From positions 1,302,001-1,366,000 of the forward strand of contig JAFHKR010000039.1 of assembly GCA_017052515.1 (NCBI GenBank): a stretch of 64,000 bases of DNA, written 5' to 3'. Source of the DNA: Fictibacillus nanhaiensis (GTDB taxonomy: Bacteria > Bacillota > Bacilli > Bacillales > Fictibacillaceae). The notes beneath the pieces were generated by a model that had not been told where the DNA came from, searched no databases, and was given only the letters and a program-made list of their open reading frames with translations. Shown here piece after piece: positions 25,980 through 34,616 of this stretch. Both the position numbers and the translations under genes were made by a program. The number at the start of each line of letters is the position of its first letter. Position 1 is the stretch's first letter.

Positions 25980-26662
25980 ATTTTATAGCCGACTCCCCAA
26001 ACCGTTTTAATATAGATGGGTCTCTTCGGATCTTCTTCGAGTTTTTCTCTTATCTTTGTTATATGAACCATGACAGTACTGTCTGACTTATAGAATTCTT
26101 CTTGCCACACCGCTTCATATATCTTCTCAATGCTCATAACGATGCCTTTATTGAGGGCAAGCAGCTCTAAAATAGAGAACTCTTTCGGTGTGAGTCTGAC
26201 ATCTTTCCCTCTCACCCATACTTGACGGGTTTCTGTATTGATCTTCAGATCTCCAATCTCAATGAACTCCCTACTTGAATCAGTATCCTGGTTGTATTTT
26301 CGATATCTTCTGAGCTGGGATTTCACACGTGCCATTAACTCCAAAGGATTAAACGGTTTTGATAAGTAATCATCTGCACCTGCAGCAAGACCTTGAATCT
26401 TGTCCATATCTTCAGACTTGGCAGAGAGCATAATAATCGGCATATTTCTCTCCTGCCTTATTCTCATACACGCTTGGATCCCATCCATCTTTGGCATCAT
26501 GATATCTAATATGATAAGATCAAAATCCTTCTTCTCCAATTGTGCTAACGCATCTATTGCATTTTCGGACTGAACCGTATACATTCCTTCATTTTCTAAA
26601 TAAACGGAAATCAAATTCCGAATATCACTATCATCATCAACGATTAAGACTCTAGATTGCAT
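25976..26662 (-). CDS. OmpR/PhoB family response regulator
   Basis: The 228-residue regulator has an N-terminal receiver domain with acidic pocket D10/D11, phosphoacceptor D53 (ILDIMMPKMD) and K105-region SKPF, and a C-terminal winged helix (about 130-228, RLTPKEFSILELL ... DSTVMVHITKIREKL). It pairs with the kinase downstream. Direct repeats of (C/G)TTAAGAAT before its own operon and before the VTT gene are the likely binding sites. Confidence 0.93.
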   Translation of the reverse strand: MQSRVLIVDDDSDIRNLISVYLENEGMYTVQSENAIDALAQLEKKDFDLIILDIMMPKMDGIQACMRIRQERNMPIIMLSAKSEDMDKIQGLAAGADDYLSKPFNPLELMARVKSQLRRYRKYNQDTDSSREFIEIGDLKINTETRQVWVRGKDVRLTPKEFSILELLALNKGIVMSIEKIYEAVWQEEFYKSDSTVMVHITKIREKLEEDPKRPIYIKTVWGVGYKI

Positions 26663-27242
26663 AAGTCCCCTCCATCTTTTCTTCTTCTAATGAACAACAT
26701 AATACCATAGCAGGTGGAACATTTCTGATCTCGATACTTACGTCCACTTTTGAAAAGAACTGTTCAATATATGCTTTCATTACGTTTGAATATTGAAACG
26801 TAACAAACTTTCCATTCTTTCTTAATACTTTTGAAGTTTTAAACAAGATTCTATGTGAAACAGCCTTTGGTAAGCTGGCAAAGGGAAGTCCTGATATCAC
26901 GTAATCTACATAGGGAATGCCACATTTTTCAAGGTACCAGTCAACCTTTTCAGCTGATCCATTATGTATGAAGAGATTATCCACCTCTTTGTATTTCTGT
27001 ACAAGTATTTTGTAGAATTCCTCATTGCTTTCAATTAAGATAATAGCCGTGTTAGGATTTCGATTCTGAAGCAGCTTTTCTGTGAAAACACCAGTTCCCG
27101 GTCCGTATTCTAGAATGTATCTTGCCTGCTCAAAATTGATACTCTTTACCATTTTATCAGCTAGATAACTTGAACTTGGAAGAATGGCCCCTACTGAACG
27201 GGGATTACTTATATACTGTGCTAAAAAAGACAAAAATTTCAC
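26652..27242 (-). CDS. SAM-dependent methyltransferase (phospholipid/rRNA-type)
   Basis: The 196-residue protein shows the SAM site YILEYGPGTGVFTEKLL (about 42-58) and the VISGLPFASLP segment that resembles the NLPF-type catalytic motif of the PmtA phospholipid N-methyltransferase / KsgA family. The N-terminal FLAQYISNPRSVGAILPSSS is typical of the PmtA-like group. It overlaps the response regulator by 11 bases and is the first gene of the operon. With a VTT protein under the same apparent control, a membrane-lipid role is plausible. The start is GTG with CGGAG upstream. Confidence 0.78.
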   Translation of the reverse strand: MKFLSFLAQYISNPRSVGAILPSSSYLADKMVKSINFEQARYILEYGPGTGVFTEKLLQNRNPNTAIILIESNEEFYKILVQKYKEVDNLFIHNGSAEKVDWYLEKCGIPYVDYVISGLPFASLPKAVSHRILFKTSKVLRKNGKFVTFQYSNVMKAYIEQFFSKVDVSIEIRNVPPAMVLCCSLEEEKMEGTYAI

Positions 27243-27576
27243 GATTATTCACTCCGATTGTTTGAATGTATAGTCATTCTATAATTCAAACCTAAAGAAT
27301 TAAGAGGAATAATCCTTAAGAATTCTTAAGAATGTTTATCATAACTAACTCCATTGTAGATTTTTATTTTTACCACTTTATCGTTGGCATATATTGTAGA
27401 TTTACGAGACATGTTTTTCAAAAATATCTTTTCTCCTTTCTTTCAGAGGATTTTTCTAAAGATAGAAATGACCACTTAAACTTCTTAATATTTTCTTCAA
27501 TTAATAACTTAACAAATGTTTATTTCTTACCGATAAATTACTTGTGATACTAGTATATCTACTGTTAATAAAAATT
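27243..27576. other. Non-coding region with response-regulator direct repeats
   Basis: The 334 bp hold the promoter region of the minus-strand methyltransferase operon, including CTTAAGAATT-CTTAAGAATG at about 27314-27334 (two 10-bp units), and AT-rich sequence towards the riboswitch. No gene is supported. Confidence 0.5.
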
Positions 27577-27654
27577 GAATGGCTTACCCGTTAAAAAACG
27601 GGGACCGAAAGCCAACAAATATGTTGTAGATCCTATAACAGCTGGGTTGCAAAA
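27577..27654 (+). ncRNA. Riboswitch-like aptamer resembling cyclic-di-GMP class I (GEMM-I)
   Basis: The first hairpin domain is GGCTT-A-CCCGTT-AAAA-AACGGG-GACCGA-AAGCC: an outer GGCTT/AAGCC helix, an asymmetric internal loop, and an inner CCCGTT/AACGGG hairpin. This corresponds to the GGCAAACC...GGGACGCAAAGCC half of GEMM-I. The second half, CAACA-AATA-TGTTG then ACAGCTGGGTTGC (27637-27650), matches the conserved ACAGCCGGGUUGCC 3' part. Deviations are GCUUACC for GCAAACC and GACCGAAAGCC for GACGCAAAGCC, and the loop is AAAA rather than GAAA, so it could be a variant class or a decayed copy. A terminator follows before the first gene. Confidence 0.6.
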
Positions 27655-27666
27655 CGTATAGAAAAT

Positions 27667-27700
27667 GATCTATTTGGACGATTCAATAGATCGTTTTTTT
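27667..27700 (+). terminator. Terminator in the leader (expression platform)
   Basis: GATCTATT and AATAGATC form an 8-bp stem with a 10-base loop, followed by G and seven T's, 20 bp before the start codon. Its place between the aptamer and the gene fits ligand-controlled attenuation. Confidence 0.85.
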
Positions 27701-27720
27701 AATGACGAAGGAGATAATGA

Positions 27721-29250
27721 ATGAAAAGAATTGTAGACGTCCTTGCCATGAATTTAAAACAATTGGGCGTGAAACACACCTTTGGTATACCAGGTAAAGC
27801 TGTCGTACCGATTCTACTTGAACTTGATCGACAAGGTATTCCATTTAACCTAGCAAGACATGAAGGTGGAGCTGGATATATAGCATCTGGTTACTCACTT
27901 ATGAATCAAACAATCGGTGTTACGATTGGAACTTCAGGACCTGGAGGGACGAATCTATTAACAGCTGCTGCTCAAGCCAAAGCTTGGCATCTACCCGTAT
28001 TGTTTATAACCGGACAACCTTCTGCAAAAGACATCTGAAAACCATTCGGGCAAGACTCCACCTCTTTTGGTACGGACCTTGTTGGGATGTTTGATCCTGT
28101 CACAAAATTTAGCGCTAGGGTTGATCGTGCAGAATCGTTTCAGAACTACTTTACTCATGCCATTGAAAAAGCGCTTCACGGGGTAAAAGGACCGGTTCAT
28201 CTCTCTATTCCGATGGATGTATTACTAGAAGAGATAGAACCATTTGTTTTGCAACCGAAAATAGCGCCACACATGGTAGCGACGAAAGAGGTTCTCCATC
28301 ATGCGTTATCTAGTATTCAAGACGCTAAACGTCCAGTGATGATCTTAGGAAAAGGTGTCCACGCTTCGCAAGCATACGAAGAAGTCATACAGTTTGCAGA
28401 GGCTTTCAACATTCCTGTTATGACGACACCTGGTGGAAAAGGCACGTTTCCTACTACTCACGAGCTTTCACTTGATGGCTTTGGCCTTGGGGGTTCTGAT
28501 CGAGCAGCAGACTATCTGACTCAAAAAAGTGACCTTGTAATCGTCATAGGTTCTAAGTTATCGGACATGTCAATCGTAGGTTTAGATCCATCCCGTTATC
28601 CTGAGACTATCATTCATTTCGACTATGATCATACCTTCATTGGTAAGTCGATTCCAGCAGAAACACATCACATCCTTGGAGATGCAGCAAGTAACATTAA
28701 AAACTTGTTAGATCTATGGGATGGAGAAACATTACCGATTGAAACGGTTTTCTTTGGTGACGACGGTAGCCATTCGTTTTATGCCATCAAACACCTCTCT
28801 CTTCCTGTGCCTGGAACATTTTACTTTGATGATGTATTTGGAGCGATGGGACATGCGATCGGTTATAGTATCGGAGCGAAAGTGAGTAAACCTGAAAAAT
28901 CCATTGTTTGTTTAGCAGGTGATGGCTGCTTCTTTATGCATGGTAATGAGATATCCACTGCTGTTGATCTTGGAGCAGCTACTTTGTTTGTGATCTTTAA
29001 TAACGGACGACTGGACATGGTTGATAAAGGGATGTCTAAAAACGTTGGGAAAGCCGAAGGAACGCGTTTCAAACAAGAACTTGATGTCCAGAAGTTCAGT
29101 GAAGCTATGGGAGCTAATGCATACAAATGTTGGACACTAGAAGAATTAAAGACTGCTATAAAAGATGGATTGAACCATCATGATGGTCCCACTGTCATTG
29201 AAGTGATGGTAGATCAAGAAGAAATTCCCCCTACTTTACAAAGAGGTTAA
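27721..29250 (+). pseudogene. TPP-dependent acetolactate-synthase-like enzyme with in-frame TGA
   Basis: The frame encodes a ~509-residue thiamine-pyrophosphate enzyme of the acetolactate synthase/pyruvate oxidase family. The N-terminal part has the catalytic glutamate motif ARHEGGAGYIA and GTSGPGGTNLL; the C-terminal part has the TPP-binding motif GDGCFFMHG...NNG. After codon 105 (SAKDI) there is a TGA at 28036-28038, then the same frame goes on with KPFGQDSTSF and stays open to 29250. Relatives have Gly at this point as best I recall, so one G-to-T change (GGA to TGA) would explain it. An internal ATG at 28087 has no clear ribosome binding site. It could be a recent pseudogene, readthrough, or a sequencing error. 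Confidence 0.8.
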
Positions 29251-29267
29251 CCGAGGAGGTGAATGAA

Positions 29268-29642
29268 GTGTTCATAAAAATAGATGAAATGAAAAGCCTT
29301 GAAAACCTTTCAGGTCAAAGTGGTGTAACGATCATGAAGGATCTACAACAAGTCTTCCCTGATCTAGGAAATCTCGCAACAAAGCTTCATAAAGAGATAT
29401 ACGAAAGAGACGTACTTGACCTTAAACAACAAGAAATCATCACGCTTTCCATACTGATCGCTCAAGGAAATACAGAATCTGCACTTAAATTTCACATCAA
29501 TGCAGCTTTACATGCTGGCCTGACAAAAGAAGAAATCTTTGAAATCATTCTACACGCGGCACCGTATACAGGTTTCCCGCGAGCAATTAATGCGGTTTAT
29601 GCTGCACATGATATCTTTATTGAAAACGGGTTAGTAAAATAA
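29268..29642 (+). CDS. Carboxymuconolactone decarboxylase family protein
   Basis: The 124-residue protein matches the CMD/AhpD-like fold: LKQQEIITLSILIAQGN, then ALKFHINAALHAGLTKEEIFEIILHAAPYTGFPRAINA. It has no CxxC pair, so it is not an AhpD-type disulfide reductase; the decarboxylase/lactonase branch or an unknown activity is more likely. The GTG at 29268 has AGGAGGTG six bases upstream. It lies 17 bp after the TPP-enzyme frame and is clearly part of that operon. Confidence 0.82.
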   Translation: MFIKIDEMKSLENLSGQSGVTIMKDLQQVFPDLGNLATKLHKEIYERDVLDLKQQEIITLSILIAQGNTESALKFHINAALHAGLTKEEIFEIILHAAPYTGFPRAINAVYAAHDIFIENGLVK

Positions 29643-29664
29643 AAATATATTGGAGGAATGTAGT

Positions 29665-30048
29665 ATGAACGCAACTAAAGCCGTAACAAAGGTACAGAAT
29701 GGAGTTTTTTATTGGAGAGCTACTACAACAATGATCTCGATCGAAGAAGCTACAGAGATCGCAGAGAAAGTTAAAAAAGAAGTAAGCAGCCCAAGCATTA
29801 AGTACTTTATCGTTGATAATCGAGAACTGATTGGTCCATACAAACCAGACGTCCAACAGGTTTGGTCTGATTTGATGAACGTTGTCGCTCAAAACGTTGA
29901 GAAAAACGTAGTAATCTGTAAAGATATCATCCAACAGATGCAGATCAACCGCATCTCCAAGAACACAGGAACACAAGATAAGGTAAAAGCATTTATGGAT
30001 GAAAAAGAAGCACTAGCATTCATTAACCTTACAAGTTTCCCATTTTAA
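29665..30048 (+). CDS. Small cytosolic protein, possibly STAS-like
   Basis: The 127-residue protein is soluble with alternating strands and helices (FYWRATTTM, ISIEEATEIAEKVKKE, KYFIVDNRELIG, KNVVICKD), reminiscent of the STAS/SpoIIAA-like fold, but I do not recognise the family with certainty. It is the third gene of the riboswitch-controlled operon. GGAGG lies eight bases before the ATG. Its job is probably linked to the TPP enzyme or its regulation. Confidence 0.7.
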   Translation: MNATKAVTKVQNGVFYWRATTTMISIEEATEIAEKVKKEVSSPSIKYFIVDNRELIGPYKPDVQQVWSDLMNVVAQNVEKNVVICKDIIQQMQINRISKNTGTQDKVKAFMDEKEALAFINLTSFPF

Positions 30049-30054
30049 TCACCC

Positions 30055-30084
30055 AAAAGCCCTCCTGTGTTTAGGAGGGCTTTT
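30055..30084. terminator. Convergent terminator
   Basis: AAAAGCCCTCCT pairs with AGGAGGGCTTTT. It is shared by the TPP-enzyme operon and the DinB gene. Confidence 0.9.
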
Positions 30085-30095
30085 ATGCTCTTTAT

Positions 30096-30587
30096 TTATG
30101 CTTTCACTGCTTCCCTTTTCCAACTTTTCTGCAGCTTTCGAATCATAATGATCTGTCCAATGTGGTACGCATTATGTGTTGCAGCATTCCCAATGAGTTC
30201 CCACCATTTTGCCGGTACAGGAAAACCATTCACTTCACTTTCTACTCTCTCTTCAGATAGTAACGTCTGCCATCGCAAAAGAACATCTAAGAGCTGTTCT
30301 TTTAACTGTGAGAAACTTTGATGTTCTGGTATCACAAAACTTTTTTCATTATTACCAATAGAAGGTACCGCTTGTACATGAGACTCCATGTAACGGGTTT
30401 GCCACGTCTTATTCCAATACAGAAGATGCTGAACAATTGCAGCGATACTGTGACAATGATCGTTTGGTCTCCAAAAGGCTTCTTCCTCTGTTAAATTTTC
30501 GACTGATTCATTAAAAGGCAGATACCAGCTTGCGTCGTTGGCATTGGCTAACAGTTGATCGGCTAAAAGATGTTTCACATGCACCAT
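30096..30587 (-). CDS. DinB family protein
   Basis: The 163-residue four-helix-bundle protein has three histidines placed as in DinB/YfiT proteins: HLLYWNKTW in helix 2 and THNAYHIGQIIMIRK near the C-terminus. These bind a metal; some family members are thiol transferases using bacillithiol. The activity of this one is unknown. I used ATG 30587 (GGAGA nine bases upstream) rather than GTG 30596. Confidence 0.82.
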   Translation of the reverse strand: MVHVKHLLADQLLANANDASWYLPFNESVENLTEEEAFWRPNDHCHSIAAIVQHLLYWNKTWQTRYMESHVQAVPSIGNNEKSFVIPEHQSFSQLKEQLLDVLLRWQTLLSEERVESEVNGFPVPAKWWELIGNAATHNAYHIGQIIMIRKLQKSWKREAVKA

Positions 30588-30750
30588 ACATTTCACTCTC
30601 CTGCTTTTTTATTTACTTCCTGTTTTGAACTTTATACATTTAGACTCCTATTATCCATTCTCGTTTCTTTGTTTCTTTCCTTTCTTATTCCTAGAGATTA
30701 TTATGTAAAAGGAACTTTATAACAAGATCGTTAAATGGAGTGTGGTGCAT

Positions 30751-31089
30751 ATGTTGTGTTGTTCTAAAAATGAAATGAAATTAGAAGCTGATGTTGATAC
30801 CGACCCAATCTGGTGTAATCAGTGTAACTGTAATTTAGAGTTAGATAACATGCCACTTTCATTAGAACTTAAAGAGGAAGTGCAGAATTGGGCGATGCAA
30901 TATGGTAAATGGATAGATTGGCACAATGATAGATTATGTGAAAATGGTTTAGAGCTTGAGGCTGAGCATAATCAATTCGGTCAAACTCTTTCCGATAAAT
31001 TACAAAGAGAGCTTGGAGATGCGTACAAAGTACACTTCTCTCCTTCCCTTTCTGCTAGTCATTATATGAATGAAAATTCTCGGTTCTAA
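30751..31089 (+). CDS. Cysteine-containing small protein, unknown
   Basis: The 112-residue protein has CC near the start and WCNQCNCNLEL, which look like a zinc-binding knuckle, followed by a helical segment rich in acidic residues and a HFSPSLSASHYM tail. I do not recognise the family. ATG 30751 is preferred, with GGAG ten bases upstream. It is monocistronic and ends at a strong terminator. Confidence 0.65.
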   Translation: MLCCSKNEMKLEADVDTDPIWCNQCNCNLELDNMPLSLELKEEVQNWAMQYGKWIDWHNDRLCENGLELEAEHNQFGQTLSDKLQRELGDAYKVHFSPSLSASHYMNENSRF

Positions 31090-31097
31090 GCACGAAA

Positions 31098-31129
31098 AAA
31101 ACCCGAATCTCTGATTAGATTCGGGTTTT
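31098..31129. terminator. Convergent terminator
   Basis: AAACCCGAATC pairs with GATTCGGGTTTT, T's on the right and A's on the left. Confidence 0.9.
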
Positions 31130-31138
31130 CACATGGCA

Positions 31139-31894
31139 TTATGCGTTTACTTTATTAAGTATTTTGTCTATGAACTTCAGTGTTTCATCAATGATTAGTT
31201 GTTGGTCGTTGTCGAGTGTGGCCACATGGTAGCTGTTCTTTAACTGTATGATCTGTTTGTCTCGTGATGAAATGGAATCATAAATAATTTGAGAGTTGTC
31301 GGGTGGAACGACATGATCTTCTGTTGAAACAAAGATGAGTGCTGGACATGTGACAGTATGAAGATTTTCTTTTACTTTTTTCATCAGTAACACAATTTCT
31401 TTTAAGGATTGAACCGGAGTTTTGTCATAGGCAAGTTCTTTCACATCCGAATTCTTTAAGTCTGAACCTATGGCGTCTAGAAATCGTTCGTTGGAATGTT
31501 GCATGTTTTCCATGTCTTGGATGTCGATTGCTGCATTGATTGGAATGATCGCTTTAATATCTGGATATGTTTCTGCAACGTATAACGTAAGTGTTCCTCC
31601 CATAGAAAGACCAGTTACAAAAATGGTGTCACAACGTTCATTGAGCCATTGGTATCCTTCTTCAATGGATGCAATCCAATCATGATATGTAGTCTTTTCC
31701 ATATCCTCATAGTGTGTACCATGCCCTTTCAGTCTCGGACCACAAACTGTATATCCCGCTTCCGCGTAAGCTTCTCCTAAAGGCCGCATACTTTGTGTAG
31801 AACCTGTGAAGCCATGAGAAATTAATATGCCCACACTGCTTCCTTCAAAGTAAAAAGGTTGAGCTTCCGTCATTACAGAATGCTTCTCTGTCAT
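31139..31894 (-). CDS. Carboxylesterase (Est30/YvaK-like alpha/beta hydrolase)
   Basis: The 251-residue enzyme has the alpha/beta-hydrolase triad: nucleophile S97 in GLSMGG, an acid near 195 in STEDHVVPP and histidine near 225 in NSYHVATLD. The oxyanion loop is HGFTGSTQSM. Size and motif positions agree with the thermophilic Est30 group, which hydrolyses short-to-medium chain esters in the cytoplasm. The physiological substrate is unknown. Confidence 0.9.
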   Translation of the reverse strand: MTEKHSVMTEAQPFYFEGSSVGILISHGFTGSTQSMRPLGEAYAEAGYTVCGPRLKGHGTHYEDMEKTTYHDWIASIEEGYQWLNERCDTIFVTGLSMGGTLTLYVAETYPDIKAIIPINAAIDIQDMENMQHSNERFLDAIGSDLKNSDVKELAYDKTPVQSLKEIVLLMKKVKENLHTVTCPALIFVSTEDHVVPPDNSQIIYDSISSRDKQIIQLKNSYHVATLDNDQQLIIDETLKFIDKILNKVNA

Positions 31895-31979
31895 TGAAAT
31901 CCCTCCAATATGAATAACTTACTTCATACATTCAAGAAATTCGTAACATTACCTGCAATAAAATATCTTACTTGATACT

Positions 31980-32162
31980 TTAGCTCTTATTTTCCTTATT
32001 TTTAGGGTTTGACCACTCTAGTATCAAAATGACCAACACATAAAGAGAAGGTATAATTAAATTTTCTAATAACTGTAGACTTTTATACTTGAAAAAGTCG
32101 AACGCAATAAGGGTTAAATAAATAGATATAAAATAATAGAAACATTTTCTGGTCATCCCCAT
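31980..32162 (-). CDS. Small two-span membrane protein, unknown
   Basis: The 60-residue protein has two hydrophobic stretches (about 8-24 and 34-50) and a basic, hydrophilic tail (NPKNKENKS). ATG 32162 is placed five bases after GAGGTG; an earlier in-frame GTG (32168) overlaps the site. No family recognised. Confidence 0.5.
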   Translation of the reverse strand: MGMTRKCFYYFISIYLTLIAFDFFKYKSLQLLENLIIPSLYVLVILILEWSNPKNKENKS

Positions 32163-32277
32163 TTTCACACCTCAATTATACATATGAAAGCTCTATATTA
32201 AGTTAATTCAGTGTATTTTGATATTGTAATACCATTACAGGAAACTTACACTTAAAAGAAAAGGAGATTCATATACT

Positions 32278-33084
32278 ATGACTTTATCATTACCAAAAGC
32301 ATTGGAACCATATAGGAACGAGATTGAGAAAACCGTTGTTCCTTTTGTTTCTATTCAAGCAACCCGTCAGCCCACAGCCATTAAGGATAGCAAAATTGGA
32401 GGATTTCCTTACTTGCCTGAAGGATTTTCTTATCCGTTAGATTCTTCTGGAAAACCAATGGCTCTTCTTTGCCAACTTAATTTTGAAGAAATTCCTCACC
32501 TCGAACACTTCCCAACGTCAGGTATATTACAATTTTATCTCTCTAGAAATGATGATGTGATGGGAATGGATTTTGATACCCCTACAAATCAAAGTAACTT
32601 CCGTGTGGTTTATCATGAGAACATTGAGCAGCTCCACACAACTGAATCTTTTGTTCCTGAAGATAATGAAGAAGAACACTTACCTTTTCATGGTGAATAC
32701 CGTTTATCTTTTGAGTTATCAAAAGAAGCTCTTGGTGTCAGTGATTTTCAGTTTGGAGAACGTTATAAATCTATTGATATGGATCAGGCTACAGGTGAAG
32801 AGAACATGTGGGGTGAAGAAACGCTATATGACCTTTTCTGTGAACATGTTGAGAACATGGGGCATAAAATAGGGGGTTACGCATATTTTACACAAACAGA
32901 TCCACGTGATTATGAAACGCAATTTGATGATTACCGCATTACTTTGCTTCAGATCGATACAGATGATGAAGGTGAAAACGACATCATGTGGGGAGATGCT
33001 GGAATAGGTAACTTTTTTATTACGAAAGAAGATTTAAGAAACAAAGATTTTTCTAGCGTTTTATTTAACTGGGATTGTCATTAA
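32278..33084 (+). CDS. DUF1963 family protein (YwqG-like)
   Basis: The 268-residue acidic cytosolic protein has the DUF1963 marks SKIGGFPYLPEGFSYP, MALLCQLNFEEIPHL and the C-terminal KIGGYAYFTQTDPR ... LLQIDTDD...MWGDAGIGNFFIT. The function is unknown. AAGGAGA precedes the ATG. It is monocistronic with a strong terminator. Confidence 0.88.
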   Translation: MTLSLPKALEPYRNEIEKTVVPFVSIQATRQPTAIKDSKIGGFPYLPEGFSYPLDSSGKPMALLCQLNFEEIPHLEHFPTSGILQFYLSRNDDVMGMDFDTPTNQSNFRVVYHENIEQLHTTESFVPEDNEEEHLPFHGEYRLSFELSKEALGVSDFQFGERYKSIDMDQATGEENMWGEETLYDLFCEHVENMGHKIGGYAYFTQTDPRDYETQFDDYRITLLQIDTDDEGENDIMWGDAGIGNFFITKEDLRNKDFSSVLFNWDCH

Positions 33085-33092
33085 TAGACGTG

Positions 33093-33121
33093 AAGGGGCA
33101 GCTTTGCGGCTGCCCCTTTTG
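33093..33121 (+). terminator. Intrinsic terminator
   Basis: AAGGGGCAGC pairs with GCTGCCCCTT, then TTG. It ends the YwqG-like gene. Confidence 0.9.
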
Positions 33122-33141
33122 ATTGAAAAGCTCATATCAAG

Positions 33142-33612
33142 TTATTTCAGTATGATATTCCCTACATATTGTGAATAACCTTTACTGGTTGCAAAATCAA
33201 TCTCTAAAATATATTGACCCGGTTCGCTTGGAAAAGAAAAGGAGTAATCACTTGATGATTTCGTCGTTAACTTTAACTCTTCATTCCCCTTCCATAGAGA
33301 TACCCTCATCGTCTCGTTTGTGTATTCTCCGCCATCTTCTTTATTTTCAAGTAAGATTAATTCTGCTGATTGATTAGGTGAAAGCTTGATTTCCTCTTGT
33401 TCACTTGCTAGCGTTAAAAAGTTGTCTACTTTATTCTTAAATTCCTTTTCTTCTGTTTTCCAGTCAACATTTGCTTCTTTTAAAGCAAATAGATCTTCTT
33501 TGACACTAAGTCTTAATTCTGGCGGTCCAGCGTCATAGTCTTCGGCTATACAAGCGGTTAATAAAAGCATAAATAAGAATCCTGCTATCACATGTAGACA
33601 TTGTTTTATCAT
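33142..33612 (-). CDS. Predicted lipoprotein, unknown
   Basis: The 156-residue product has a signal peptide with lipobox LLTAC (Cys21). The mature part looks like a beta-rich domain (SPNQSAELILLEN, MRVSLWKGNEELKL, PSEPGQYILEIDF) of the kind seen in immunoglobulin-like extracellular modules. No family name can be given. It is the last gene of the PadR-controlled cluster. Confidence 0.75.
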   Translation of the reverse strand: MIKQCLHVIAGFLFMLLLTACIAEDYDAGPPELRLSVKEDLFALKEANVDWKTEEKEFKNKVDNFLTLASEQEEIKLSPNQSAELILLENKEDGGEYTNETMRVSLWKGNEELKLTTKSSSDYSFSFPSEPGQYILEIDFATSKGYSQYVGNIILK

Positions 33613-33641
33613 GTTGCACCTACTCCTCTCCCATTCACCGT

Positions 33642-34265
33642 TTAGATTGAACGTTTAAAACATTGATTGAATATTTGTCTCGCTATCACGTAGAAAAAGG
33701 CACCAATTGGAACAACCAACAGATCAATCCATAATCCATTTTGATAGTTTTCTGGTTGGTGAAAGTATGTAATAAACATTAAACTTCCTATTACAAATGA
33801 AGGAACGATAAAGAATATCCAAGGATTTGTTATGTATTTCATTTTCACCGAACTTAATTGAATGGCTTCATATACTAGTTCAGCCATCCCGCAAATAAAA
33901 GCAACGATAAAAAATAATCCTATTACACTGGAAAGAGGCGCTATGTTATCCGCTCCGGGATTGTAATGCTCCATGATATAGAAAGAGAGCACACAAAAAA
34001 CGAGGGTAACGAATACGGTATTCCATAGAAAACGCGTAATCTTATAAAAGGGATAGACTACTTTTTTCATTTCCCAATTCATCTTTTTCTCGTTTCCGAA
34101 TGCCTTTAAAGCGATCTGTAACGCTTCTTTCTCAGAGTAACCTTTAATCAACAGCTCATTCAAATGATCATTGATGTGCTGAGTCAACTCTTCTCGTATG
34201 TCCTCTTTTTCTTTAAGCGGTAGACCCGCTACGATTACATCAATGTATTGATCAACATCCTTCAT
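33642..34265 (-). CDS. Membrane protein with permease-prefix-type N-terminal domain
   Basis: The 207-residue protein starts with a ~65-residue helical cytoplasmic domain (VDQYIDVIVAGLPLKEKEDIREELTQHI pattern, broken here) like the DUF1700/permease prefix domain that commonly accompanies PadR regulators, then four predicted spans. Its ATG overlaps the end of padR by four bases, so the two are coupled. It probably acts with the PadR protein in membrane-stress or transport control; the role is not known. Confidence 0.78.
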   Translation of the reverse strand: MKDVDQYIDVIVAGLPLKEKEDIREELTQHINDHLNELLIKGYSEKEALQIALKAFGNEKKMNWEMKKVVYPFYKITRFLWNTVFVTLVFCVLSFYIMEHYNPGADNIAPLSSVIGLFFIVAFICGMAELVYEAIQLSSVKMKYITNPWIFFIVPSFVIGSLMFITYFHQPENYQNGLWIDLLVVPIGAFFYVIARQIFNQCFKRSI

Positions 34266-34588
34266 AACAACCCCTCCAACGTTTTATCCATCAGGTCATT
34301 AATTTGTTTCCAATCTCTTCGCTTTTCTGATAATATTTTTCGGCCAGTTGTTGTTAAAGAATAATATTTACGACGGCTTCCGTCAGGTCCATGTTCCCAA
34401 TACGAAGTCACACACTCTTTTTTCTCTAGGCGTTTCAAAGCTGGATAAAGGGTTCCTTCATTCATAGAGAATTCTTCGTTACTTAAAATTCGTAGCTTCC
34501 TTGTCATTTCGTAGCCATAACTATCCCCATCCACTAAAAGTGAAAGAAGCAAGATTTCAATGCTTCCCTTCAATAGTTCTTTATCCAT
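34262..34588 (-). CDS. PadR family transcriptional regulator
   Basis: The 108-residue repressor has the PadR winged helix (LLKGSIEILLLSLL, SYGYEMTRKL, NEGTLYPALKRLEKK, GSRRKYYSLT) and a C-terminal helix. I set the start at ATG 34588 because GGAGGGTGAAC is just upstream; the frame is open to 34684 but that would run through the operator. A perfect 28-bp palindrome 29 bp upstream is its likely binding site. Confidence 0.9.
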   Translation of the reverse strand: MDKELLKGSIEILLLSLLVDGDSYGYEMTRKLRILSNEEFSMNEGTLYPALKRLEKKECVTSYWEHGPDGSRRKYYSLTTTGRKILSEKRRDWKQINDLMDKTLEGLL

Positions 34589-34616
34589 GTTCACCCTCCA
34601 ATATTTTCTAATTGTA

